64,000 nt of DNA from JBBIRG01 sp964410965 (lineage in GTDB: Bacteria > CLD3 > SB21 > JBBIRG01), in assembly GCA_964410965.1 (NCBI GenBank), contig CAYPIY010000003.1:1-64000 (forward strand). Reading direction: 5' to 3'. Positions 36,600 to 45,900 of this stretch are shown here, piece by piece. Position numbers and translations under genes: made by a program. Under the pieces are notes generated by a model, which saw nothing but the letters and a program-made list of their open reading frames with translations, searched no databases and had not been told where the DNA came from. Each line of letters begins with the position of its first letter. The first letter of the stretch is position 1.

Positions 36600-37181
36600 A
36601 AACCATCCGGCGGACATGCGGATCAGAATCAGCGCCAGCGCGCAGGCCATGACAAGGATCGTCGGACGTTCGGATTGAAAGGCTTTTTTCAGGCAGAAAG
36701 ACATTTCGGTATGATCTGCCCTTACAAATCGGGGAATCCAGCGATTCACGTTCTGACAGTATTGTTCATAGGCATCACCAAACTTCACGGCTAAGTACTT
36801 TTCCTCAATCCGCACAATCCATGAATAATTCAAACTGAAAAAAACCAAGACCGTGAAGAAAAAATAGGGTAAGAAAACATTTGACAATACCGCAAATCCT
36901 AAATATATTAAAATATTGCCGATATATATCGGGTTTCTGACTTTTTGATACGGACCCGCTGTAATCAGGTTGTCGGCAACCGGACTTTCGAGATGACGTG
37001 ATTTTTTTCCGATAAAACCTGCTGAATAAAAACGAATCCACTCACCAGCAGAAATTAAAAAGAATCCAGAAAGTAAGAAAAACCAATTAAACTGACTAAA
37101 AACCAGACAAATGATATAAAAGGGTAAAGGCGCGATACTTCTTAATCTAAACCATTGATTTTGAAAGGATTGTTTGTTCAT
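36585..37181 (-). CDS. Isoprenylcysteine-methyltransferase/PEMT-like membrane methyltransferase
   Basis: 198 residues with four or five membrane helices. The SAM-binding core motif of the ICMT/PEMT superfamily is present: GPYQKVRNPIYIGNILIYLG, then E...YLAVKFGDAYEQYCQNVNRWIP. A C-terminal hydrophobic helix ends the protein. Its tail overlaps that of the transporter gene by 15 bases on the opposite strand. The methyl acceptor is unknown. The CRP-type site at 37206 lies 24 bases upstream of its start and could affect it too. Confidence 0.88.
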   Translation of the reverse strand: MNKQSFQNQWFRLRSIAPLPFYIICLVFSQFNWFFLLSGFFLISAGEWIRFYSAGFIGKKSRHLESPVADNLITAGPYQKVRNPIYIGNILIYLGFAVLSNVFLPYFFFTVLVFFSLNYSWIVRIEEKYLAVKFGDAYEQYCQNVNRWIPRFVRADHTEMSFCLKKAFQSERPTILVMACALALILIRMSAGWFSIRL

Positions 37182-37205
37182 TTTTTTTTAGTTTTTTCGT
37201 TCAAG

Positions 37206-37248
37206 TGTGATACAGGTCACAGCGGGTTACTATAATATTTTTTATACT
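37206..37248 (+). promoter_or_regulatory. CRP-type activator site with class II promoter
   Basis: A perfect TGTGA-N6-TCACA palindrome lies at 37206-37221. A -10 element, TATACT, lies at 37243-37248, giving a predicted start near 37255. The palindrome centre is then at -41.5, the exact class II position for CRP-family activators, and no -35 match is needed. A second TATAAT at 37231 is less well placed. The downstream gene starts at 37332 after a strong AAGGAG site. Confidence 0.7.
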
Positions 37249-37331
37249 AAATACCAAATGCATATTTGTTTTCCTGAAATCTGAACTGATTTTTTTAAAT
37301 TTTTTTTTTAATTCAAACCAAGGAGATTTTT

Positions 37332-38462
37332 ATGAACAATCTGACTTATAAAGCGCTGATAGTCAGCCTGTTATCCTTCTTGTTGTTCCAGTTGCCCGTA
37401 CAATCCCAAAACGGCTGCGTTACGAACGGAATCGAAGTGACGATCAAGCCTAGCGCCCCTTTACAGTTTCAGTTCTTTCCTATGAGCCTGCTTGGAATCG
37501 GTTCCGGCGGCGCCAGCGGATCACTGACAGGCTTCCAGCAGTTTGGCGTGGAATTCATGCTTCCGTCCACATCGCCCGCTCCGCAGGAAATCAATATCCG
37601 GATTAAGCTTTATGTCGGCAGCCGTTCCATTTTTCACAGACCCATGGAAGTCTCGCTGACCATCCCGAACAATAACACTCCTTACTTCGTTTCGGTGCCG
37701 CAGTTCATCAACGGAAATCTTCCTCCGGCATTGTATCCGACAGCGCCCAGAACGCCAAAAATCGATGAGAGCTACGCGAATGAACTGGCCGGAGGCATGC
37801 CCAGCGGAAATTTCCGGTTTGAAATCCTGACCGCACCCGGCGGAAGCGGCAATTACCAGCTTTGCGGCGTCATCAATTGCGAAGTGGCGACCGGAGCCAC
37901 GGTTGACCTGATCCTTCCGGCCAATAATGCGGAAACATCAAACCTCCCGTTCTTCCAGTGGGCGGCGGTCGGCGGCGACAAGTTCCTTCTCTCGATCGCA
38001 AAAGTAAAACCGAACCAGTCGTACATCAACGCACTGGGAACTTCCTCCCAGCGGGCGATCATCGAACTGAACAACACCCGTTCCTACCAGTCCACCGCCG
38101 GCGGGCCTGTCGGGGCGCGCGAAAACAACCTCAACTGGAATCCCGGACTGGTCCCGGGCCAGTATTGCTACCAGATCACCATGATCCAGTCCGACCCGAT
38201 CACCGGCTCGCAGAACCTGGTACCCAGCCCGATTTACGCCTTTGTGGTCCCGCCTCCGGGACGGGCCAATATGTCCGGTCTGAATACTCAGGAAATCATC
38301 AATATTTTATCTTCCAAACTGAACGGATATGACCTGGAAAACGTATTCAACGGTTTTGACGCCACAACACTGGAGATCAACGGAACGGCCGCGACGGTCG
38401 AAGACCTGAGAGCCAAAGTCAGCAACCTTCCCAAGGCGTTCAAAGTTGAAATCAAACCCTAA
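37332..38462 (+). CDS. Secreted protein of unknown function
   Basis: 376 residues with a strong AAGGAG ribosome binding site and a clear signal peptide (LIVSLLSFLLFQLPVQSQ). The mature part is beta-rich and proline-rich (FFPMSLLGIGSGG, LPPALYPTAPRTP), has no repeats, and ends in a helical segment (LNTQEIINILSSKLNG). A WNPGLVPGQYCYQI segment recalls an Ig-like module. No family is recognised. It is followed 49 bases later by the FecR-domain gene, so the two are probably one CRP-activated unit. Confidence 0.75.
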   Translation: MNNLTYKALIVSLLSFLLFQLPVQSQNGCVTNGIEVTIKPSAPLQFQFFPMSLLGIGSGGASGSLTGFQQFGVEFMLPSTSPAPQEINIRIKLYVGSRSIFHRPMEVSLTIPNNNTPYFVSVPQFINGNLPPALYPTAPRTPKIDESYANELAGGMPSGNFRFEILTAPGGSGNYQLCGVINCEVATGATVDLILPANNAETSNLPFFQWAAVGGDKFLLSIAKVKPNQSYINALGTSSQRAIIELNNTRSYQSTAGGPVGARENNLNWNPGLVPGQYCYQITMIQSDPITGSQNLVPSPIYAFVVPPPGRANMSGLNTQEIINILSSKLNGYDLENVFNGFDATTLEINGTAATVEDLRAKVSNLPKAFKVEIKP

Positions 38463-38511
38463 AAAACAAAATAAACATATACACACATAAAATTTTCCGG
38501 AGATAAAATAT

Positions 38512-39192
38512 ATGAAAACCACAAAATATAAAATCCTGCTGGGGCTCTTCCTGACCGCGTTTATCCTGAGCGCTTCGGTCATCTGGGTGGATGCCAGCGC
38601 CGACAAGACGGTGGCGGTCGTGCTGAAATCCGTCGGCGACGTTCAGGCCAAATCCTCCAAAGGCTGGGCCAAGATCGACAAAGGCTCCAAACTGATGTCG
38701 GGCGACCAGATTCAGACGAAAAAAGACGGATATACGGCAGTGATGTTTCTTGACGATAAAAGCGTCGTGAAAGTCAAACCCAATTCCGTGCTGAAGATCC
38801 AGGGCACGCATGAAGGCAAATCCATTTCCAAACAGGTAGTCATGGATGTCGGCGAAATGTTCGTCCAGGTATCCAAGCAAAAAGGTTCGTTCCAGGTCGC
38901 GACCCCGACATCGGTCGCTTCGGTGAAAGGAACGGAATTCTGGGTCCTGGAAGGCATGGACGGCACCAAGCTGATCGGCATTGACGGCCTGATCGAACTT
39001 CTGAATAACGTCTCGGGCGAAAAAATGAACATCGGCGCGGGACAGACCGCATTATCCGGAAAAGACGGCTCGCTGGTCGTCAATCCGACCAAGGAAGAAG
39101 ACATACCGGATACCGGCGTCCTCCAGGAAGAAATCAACATTAAGTTCCGCGATGCGGAAGGAAATGAAAAAACCATCAAGATCAAATTCTGA
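38512..39192 (+). CDS. FecR-domain exported protein
   Basis: 226 residues with a signal peptide (ILLGLFLTAFILSASVIWVDA). The FecR domain runs from about 35 to 170 (GDVQAKSSKGWAKIDKGSKLMSGDQIQT, SVLKIQG, VATPTSVASVKGTEFWVLEG). Classical FecR proteins have an N-terminal anti-sigma region and a sigma factor next door; both are absent, so this is the stand-alone periplasmic type. A strong terminator follows. It is probably co-expressed with the gene upstream. Confidence 0.88.
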   Translation: MKTTKYKILLGLFLTAFILSASVIWVDASADKTVAVVLKSVGDVQAKSSKGWAKIDKGSKLMSGDQIQTKKDGYTAVMFLDDKSVVKVKPNSVLKIQGTHEGKSISKQVVMDVGEMFVQVSKQKGSFQVATPTSVASVKGTEFWVLEGMDGTKLIGIDGLIELLNNVSGEKMNIGAGQTALSGKDGSLVVNPTKEEDIPDTGVLQEEINIKFRDAEGNEKTIKIKF

Positions 39193-39212
39193 TCCCGATC
39201 AGGAATAATATT

Positions 39213-39248
39213 AAACCCGGTTCCGGAAACGGTACCGGGTTTTTTTTG
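39213..39248 (+). terminator. Intrinsic terminator of the secreted/FecR unit
   Basis: A stem of 11 pairs with one mismatch (39213-39224 with 39231-39242, around AACCCGG / CCGGGTT) and a 6-nt loop is followed by an uninterrupted T-run to 39247. On the minus strand it may also terminate the DUF4175 gene, whose stop lies at 39300. Confidence 0.85.
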
Positions 39249-39299
39249 CCTGAAAATCTCAAACCGATGAAAACCCTCAGGTTTTCCCGGAGTACAAGA

Positions 39300-42200
39300 T
39301 CATTCTTTCAACTCGATATTGCCCAGCGCCTCGAAGTACAGCCGGATAAGTTCCTCGTAATCTTTGGCGAATCCCTCCTTCATGGATCTCATCAGGTCGC
39401 GGCGCAGTTTGTCTTTCCGATCGGTAAGGTTGTCCGGAAGCCCGCCCGGGCTTTTCGACAGGTAATCCTTCGCGGTTTCACCTTTGCGTTTTTCGCTGAA
39501 TTCTTTTTCGCGCATGGAGCGGCTGGCGTCGAGCATGCGCTGAAGGATCTGCTGCTGGCGGCGGATCGTTTCCCGCCCGACGTTCCGGTTCTTCATGTCC
39601 CGGATCACTTCATCCATTTCCCTGGCCATGTTCCCGAGCTGTCCCTTGAGCGATTCCTGCCCCTGCAGTTGTCCGCCCATCTGCTCAAGCGCGTCGCGGA
39701 GCGCCTGCTGTTCGGCCATCATGCGGGCAAGCGCCGCCTGCTGTTCCAGCGACATCTGCCCCTCGTTCCCTTCCTGCCCCTGTCCCTGTGAGAACGGGAT
39801 CGTTCCTTCATTGATTTTGCCCTGCTGCCCGGCCATCTGACGGAGTTCGTCCATCATCTGCTGGAGTCCGGTTCCCGACTGGCCCTGCTGCATCCGGTTC
39901 ATGCTCTGCATCAGGAGTTTCACGGCGTCGTTAACGGATACCATGGCCCGGTTCTGGTGTTCGGCGGCGGAGGATGTGCTCCGGTCTTCCAGAGAACGGA
40001 TGGATTCATTCATGGCCGTGACCGCTTTGCCGACGGTTTTCCCGAGCGTCGAGGTCACGAAAAAAGTCTGGTTGGACAATTCGGCCAGCTGGTCGGTCAC
40101 GCCGGACAGGCCGGCCCGTATATCGCCCTGTTTCTGGGTAACCCCCTGCAGCCGGCTGCTGTACAGCGGCGTGCTTCTTGTTTCGCCGATCAGCGCTTCC
40201 TGCTGCCGGGACAGCTCAAGCAAGTCGAACACGATCTTCCTCATCGCCGACATGACCTGATCGTTCTGCTGTTTCTGGTATTCATCGCGGGCTTTTTTCA
40301 TCTGCCGCGACAGGGAATCCAGTTCCTCGCTGATGGATTCCTGGTTCTGCTTTTCCTCCTTTGAGGAGGACGGGTTTGAAGACAAGCTCTGGCTGGATTT
40401 CTGCATCTTGCCCTGCGTCTTCCCGCTTTTCATCTGCCCGATAGTCTTATCCAGCTCATCGGTCCGGTAATTCTTGTCAATGTCGCGGATCATTGATTTC
40501 AGGTCCTCAGACTGCTTCTGGATTTTATTCAGCGTTTCCTCGGCGCGTTCCTGTTCTTTCGAAAGCGACTGACGGGTTTCTTTCGATGGATTTTTCGCAT
40601 TTTCGGATTGAATCTGTTCCTGGCGGCGGATCAGGTCGTCGGTTTCCTTTTTCAACTGATCAAACATTTGTTCGACCTTGATCCGTTTGAGAAGTTCCAC
40701 GGTCCGGTCGAGGCTTCTCTTCAGCGATTCCTGGTCCGTCTGAAGCTGCTTCATCGCTTCCTTCATCTGCCGCTGATCGAGGTTCTGTTTCATCGACTGC
40801 TGAAGCTTCTGCATCATTTCCTGGAAATCCTTGTTGTAGATTTCCGACAGCAGCTTTTGCAGTTCCTGATACTTGTCCAGGGTTTCTTTCGAGATGAGCT
40901 TGTTCTCGCTGAGTTTGTTGGAAAGTTCCTGAACCTGTTTCTGAACGTCCCTGATGTTCTCCTGGATTTTCTGCTGTTTCTCGATCAGCTGTTTCGCTTT
41001 CTCCTGGTCTTTCCAATCGAGTTTCTTGTTTTTCAGAAGATCCTTATTGAGTTCATCGGTTTCCTTTTTGATCTCATCGGCTGCCTTGATGAGGTCTTCG
41101 GTTTTGTCTATGACCTGGTTCTGCTGCTGATTCGCTTCGGCGAACATCTCGGACAGTGACGGAAAACGGAGGCGGCGGATCGCGCTTTGAGAGGCCTTCG
41201 GGCCGCTGATTCGATCGTTGTCAAACACCTCCAGATAGAAACTCATCACATCTTCCGGCTGAAGATTCAGTTTTTCAAGATTCCATGTGTACTGCAGGGT
41301 CGACTGTGTGATATCCTCCGCGAGCAGATACGAAAGATCCAAAGTCATGTACTGTTCCTGCGGGGGCAGGAATCCCCGCGTCTCGTCAAGCTTGTAATTC
41401 AGGCTGAGTTTTGTGAATCCGAAATCATCCTGGATGTCGCCTGTCATTGCGACAAGCATGGTTTCGTTGATGTCAAAATCCTTATCCGGTTCAATGAGCC
41501 GGATGACCGGGTATTCATCGCTGAAAACAGTAACTGGGTATTCGATCGGATCGGATGACGCAATTCCCGCGGTATCTGTCAGTTCAAAATGATAACGGCC
41601 GGATTTCATTAGGATCATTTCGCCTTCCGCCTTATAGGGCGTATACGCGCTGACACGCATCGGCTTTGAGGAACTGTCCTGGAAAACGACGGAAGCCTGC
41701 CGCAGAGGCTTGGTAGATACAAGGGTCCATTTGACTTTCGTGCCTCTGAGTGCGGCGATGTCACCCGCGTTGTCCTCCAGCTGCCGGGTTTCCGTTTTGG
41801 AATAGGAGGGCCCGTTCAGCTCCACCTGAAGCCTTTTGACGGACGGACGCCTGACGACTGTAAGGGTATAGTTTCCGGACCGGGCAGAATGCTGGCGCCC
41901 GTAAGACCGGGTGGATGCCTCGGCGTAATACATAAAACTCTGCCGGCAGTTCGCGATGGAATAGGTAAACCGGCCCGCGCTGTCGCTTCGCACCGTTTCT
42001 TCCCTGTACTGATCCACCCCTTCGGGCCTGATAAAAACCGACAGTTTTCCCGGAACAGTCACATCCGGGACCAGCGGGTGAATCCGCGCGGAAAGGGTCG
42101 CTGTCTGCCCGTACAGGATTTCACAGTCACCGGGATCGATGCTGATGGCAAAAGGTATGACGGGCTGCAGAACGGTCCCGGGATGCAGCAGACGGTTCAT

Positions 42201-42758
42201 GGATAACATAAACGGCTGATAATACGCAATCATCACGAAAGCCAGCAATACAAATGCCGAAGCCAGGAACCGCGCCGGTTTCCGGATCCTGGAGACATCC
42301 GCCGCACGTGTAAAATCGAACGTCCGGCTCTGTTCATACACTTCCACAACAAAGGCATGAAGCATTCCCGAGGATGTATATCTGTCCGGCGTACCGGAAC
42401 GCATGTACAGCGAGAGTGCGTTCCCGAGGCGGTCGCGGATTTCCGGAAATGCCCTGCCCACCTTCCCGCACAAAAGAAGATCGTCATACGAACGGATAAA
42501 ATTCAGATACCGGGCAAGGGGCAGCAGGCAGAAATAAGAGAATCCGGCGGATGCAACCAGAGCGCCCGACAAAACAAGGGGCCAGCGCTCCTGTGATGTC
42601 AGGACAAAAAAATTTTCAATCATGGAGGCAAAAAGGGCGAGAAGGATTATGCCTGCAAAAAAAACCAGAAGCCCCCTGTAAAAATCAAGGAGGTTTTCTT
42701 TCCTTCGGAGTGCGGATATTTTATGCTGAAGGAGGGAGTATTGTTCGGTAGATGACAT
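39300..42758 (-). CDS. DUF4175-family membrane protein with long coiled coil
   Basis: 1152 residues. Three N-terminal membrane helices (about 30-48, 60-80 and 170-190) are followed by an Ig-like, beta-rich exported part to about 530. A very long Gln/Glu/Lys/Met-rich coiled coil (EKQQKIQENIRDVQKQ, QMFDQLKKETDDL, LEQQAALARMMAEQQALRDA) runs almost to the C-terminus. This is the plan of DUF4175/TIGR02302 proteins, which are often large and of unknown role. A 201-base gap with no gene separates it from the macroglobulin gene upstream on the same strand. Confidence 0.88.
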   Translation of the reverse strand: MSSTEQYSLLQHKISALRRKENLLDFYRGLLVFFAGIILLALFASMIENFFVLTSQERWPLVLSGALVASAGFSYFCLLPLARYLNFIRSYDDLLLCGKVGRAFPEIRDRLGNALSLYMRSGTPDRYTSSGMLHAFVVEVYEQSRTFDFTRAADVSRIRKPARFLASAFVLLAFVMIAYYQPFMLSMNRLLHPGTVLQPVIPFAISIDPGDCEILYGQTATLSARIHPLVPDVTVPGKLSVFIRPEGVDQYREETVRSDSAGRFTYSIANCRQSFMYYAEASTRSYGRQHSARSGNYTLTVVRRPSVKRLQVELNGPSYSKTETRQLEDNAGDIAALRGTKVKWTLVSTKPLRQASVVFQDSSSKPMRVSAYTPYKAEGEMILMKSGRYHFELTDTAGIASSDPIEYPVTVFSDEYPVIRLIEPDKDFDINETMLVAMTGDIQDDFGFTKLSLNYKLDETRGFLPPQEQYMTLDLSYLLAEDITQSTLQYTWNLEKLNLQPEDVMSFYLEVFDNDRISGPKASQSAIRRLRFPSLSEMFAEANQQQNQVIDKTEDLIKAADEIKKETDELNKDLLKNKKLDWKDQEKAKQLIEKQQKIQENIRDVQKQVQELSNKLSENKLISKETLDKYQELQKLLSEIYNKDFQEMMQKLQQSMKQNLDQRQMKEAMKQLQTDQESLKRSLDRTVELLKRIKVEQMFDQLKKETDDLIRRQEQIQSENAKNPSKETRQSLSKEQERAEETLNKIQKQSEDLKSMIRDIDKNYRTDELDKTIGQMKSGKTQGKMQKSSQSLSSNPSSSKEEKQNQESISEELDSLSRQMKKARDEYQKQQNDQVMSAMRKIVFDLLELSRQQEALIGETRSTPLYSSRLQGVTQKQGDIRAGLSGVTDQLAELSNQTFFVTSTLGKTVGKAVTAMNESIRSLEDRSTSSAAEHQNRAMVSVNDAVKLLMQSMNRMQQGQSGTGLQQMMDELRQMAGQQGKINEGTIPFSQGQGQEGNEGQMSLEQQAALARMMAEQQALRDALEQMGGQLQGQESLKGQLGNMAREMDEVIRDMKNRNVGRETIRRQQQILQRMLDASRSMREKEFSEKRKGETAKDYLSKSPGGLPDNLTDRKDKLRRDLMRSMKEGFAKDYEELIRLYFEALGNIELKE

Positions 42759-42959
42759 GTTGCGTTTCTTGGTTTTTTATTTTGCCGCTGGTTTCCCGAC
42801 CATAATAACGACATCGTTTGTAATAATCAACATCTGCCGTACACAGCAGCTTCGTATCCGTTTTATAAACCTTGTATACGTCTCAGAAAGGATTTTGTTT
42901 GCAAACCTTTTGCCTGAAAATACGGACCGACAATCAAAGTCCTTTCAGGAAAAAGACGG

Positions 42960-45900
42960 TCATTCGATCAGAACTTTGATCCCTTCCGAATGGCTGGTGA
43001 ATTCCGGAGCGTACATGCACTGAATCGTGGTAATGCCGTTCTGAAATTCTCCTTTTAAGGACGCCCGGAGCGGGTACTCGAAAACGTACGTTCCCTTCGG
43101 CAGCCATGAAATAAAGAAGTTCGTCGACGCGTCCTTCGTGGATTCATAATAACCCAGCCCGTCCTGCCATTTATAGCGAGACAGCACATTCACCGGCTCA
43201 AAGCCCGCGGCCCGCATGTCTTTCATGTGAATGTACTCCATCGTTCTGTCGACCCGGAGTTCGATGCGAACCACGACGACATCGCCGACCTGGATTTTTG
43301 TTTTTTCAGAAACCGGGTCCAATACCAGACCTTTTCCGGTCGTGCGCTGGATGAATAATTTTTTATTCAGCTTCAGCGGTGTTTCATGCGGCGTGATTTT
43401 ATCCAGTTCCTCGAAATACTGCCAGTACAGAGCGCCCCAGGCTACACCCTCGTCTTTTTTCGCGAGCTGGACCTTGCCCATACTGCTTTTAACCTCCTGC
43501 TTATTCCAGGATGTCCTGAAATACCCTGTGCCGGCTTCAGCGGTTTCCTTGATTTTCTGCATATCCAATTTTTCGTCTCCCAGCGTGATTTCAACCAATT
43601 GATCGGAGGCGAGCATATCCATGCCCCGGCGCAGAAGCGCGTAGCAGGCTTCGGCGGTTGCTTTGGTCGTTTTCCAGTCCTGGGTCTGTTTCTGCTTCAG
43701 GAGCCATACTTTCATGGCTTCCACCGATTCCCGGTCATTCATCACTTCGTCAAACGCCTCGATCAGCAGGGACTGGGTTTCGATCGGCGCCTGGTACCAG
43801 AAATACCCGAAATCGGATTTCCAGTACATGCCCATTTCCTCGGAATACAGCGCGTGTTCCTTGATGGATTTCATAATCGCCTGAGAAGTCGTCGGGTCTT
43901 TCATCCTGTGAAGAGCCAGCGCGATCATGCCCTGCGCCATTTTATTCCAGTTTTTCCAGTACAGCTGAGACTGATTTTTCCAGTAATCATAAGCGGTCTT
44001 GTATCTGGACGCTACCGGCTGATCCATGAAGTAACTCCGCGCGTACAAATAATGAAGCTGGGAATACCCGAGATTATCTCGGTCCAGTTCGATTTTATAT
44101 TTCAGGAGGTACTGGTAATCCTCGTTCATCTTATAATCGAGGTATTCCACCGCTTTCCGGAGCATCCCGGACGTTTCGCCGTACTGATCGGTTTTGACGC
44201 CGAGCACCTGCAGATGGCCGAATCCCGTGACAATATGCTGGGTGATATATCGGTCGTCGGGCATTCCGGCGAACCACGGCCAGCCGCCGTTCGGGGCCTG
44301 CATGTCTTTCAGTTTTTTCAGCGCCGATTCCAGCTGACGTTTCATCATGTTCAGGTCAAACAGCAGCCCGACCCGTTTTTTCCGCTGGGATTCGTTTTGA
44401 CCCTGTATCACCCACGGTGTTTCCTGAAGCAGAAGCGATTTCAGGTCTTCGTTTTTCATCAGGTTGGATTCAAGCGCGGGTGTGTCTTTCCAGGCGTCAA
44501 ATACGCGTTTGATCTTCGGATTGGAGTTGGCGATATGCGTCGATATCGCGTTGGCGTAAAACCGGCTGTAGACTTGCTCCGCGCACTCGTAGGGATATTC
44601 CATCATATACGGCATGGCCTGAACGGCATACCAGGCGGGATTGGACGTCATTTCCAGCGTCAGTTTTTCATGCGTCAGCGTGCGGGACTGTTTTGAATCC
44701 AGTAATTTCTTAAACTCGAATGATTTCTTCTGTTTGCCGCGGATCGGCAGCGGGAGGCTTTCGGTGACCAGCATGGAATTGGGAAGCACCGGCAGTGCGG
44801 ATTCCTCGCCGTCGCTGAATTCTCCGGCTTTCGCGACGACGCGGTACGTGACGGCGGATAGTCCTTTCGGCACTTTGATTTTCCAGAACACCGGTGCGCT
44901 CTCCCCGGCATTGATGTTCACAAACAGGTCGTCTTTCCCGAGCCCGAAGCTTTTGTCAACCGGCTGCATGCTGATCGCGTCGAACAGCATCAGACGGGCT
45001 TTAGCCGTCATCGTTTTGTCCGACAGGTTGCTGATTTTCGCGGCGAACTGAAACTCGTCGCTTTCTCTGAAAAACCGCGGCGCGTTCGGCTGCACCATCA
45101 GCTCTTTCTGCGTGACCAGTGTCCGCTCGGTATAACCGATATTCAGGTCCGGCGTGTGCGCAATTCCCATCATGCGCCATCGGGTAAGCGCCTCAGGAAT
45201 CGTGAAACTGATGATGATTTCACCCTGCTCATTCGTGCGCAGCTGCGGATAAAAGAAGGCCGTTTCGTTAAGGTTCGTCCGCGCTTTGACCTGGGTCATG
45301 TCATCGCCGGGTTCCTCCCCGTCAAGACCTCCGGTATGTTTGGGCGGAGGCGGCGGGATCGCGGACGATTCGTCCCGGTCGTCATCGATTCCGTTCTTGG
45401 ACTTGCTTTTTTTGTCTTTCTTCCCGCTCACTTCTCCTTCTTCCTTATCCTCAAGGGATTTGGTGCCGGTGGAGGGCAGTTCACCCGCGAAATTATCCAC
45501 GGCTCCCTTAGCGCGCGATGCCCTGACTTTTTCACCTCCGTACATGCCGTACGAATAAAAGGAATAGAACGGAAATTCAAAATAATTCAATGCGTCATAA
45601 TACTGGGTATACCCGGACACGTATTTGTTCCAGTCATAACCATACTCCGAGTCGGAACGATCGTTAAACGTCTGCGAAGACCAGCCGAGCCAGCTGGTTG
45701 AGAGCCAGGGCATCACATACCAGCCCCAGCTGTGCGGACGGAATGCGTCCAGGGATGCGTCATACAGCGTCGCAACCATTTCAGCGGCTATTTTTTCTGA
45801 TTTCGGGCCTGTGAGAATCAGCTTCCATTGCTCTTCCGCCCCGGGCTGCAGCTTATCGCGGAATGTGGCAAATTCAATTTTCAGTTCTTTGTTGTTCCAG

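Noticed and set aside
37231..37236. TATAAT as the -10 element of the CRP-site promoter
   Set aside because: It would put the palindrome centre near -29.5, inside the polymerase footprint; TATACT at 37243 gives the standard -41.5 position.
43386..44696. A 436-codon open frame antisense to the macroglobulin gene
   Set aside because: It overlaps conserved macroglobulin sequence including part of the thioester domain; the antisense product has no domain and a biased composition.
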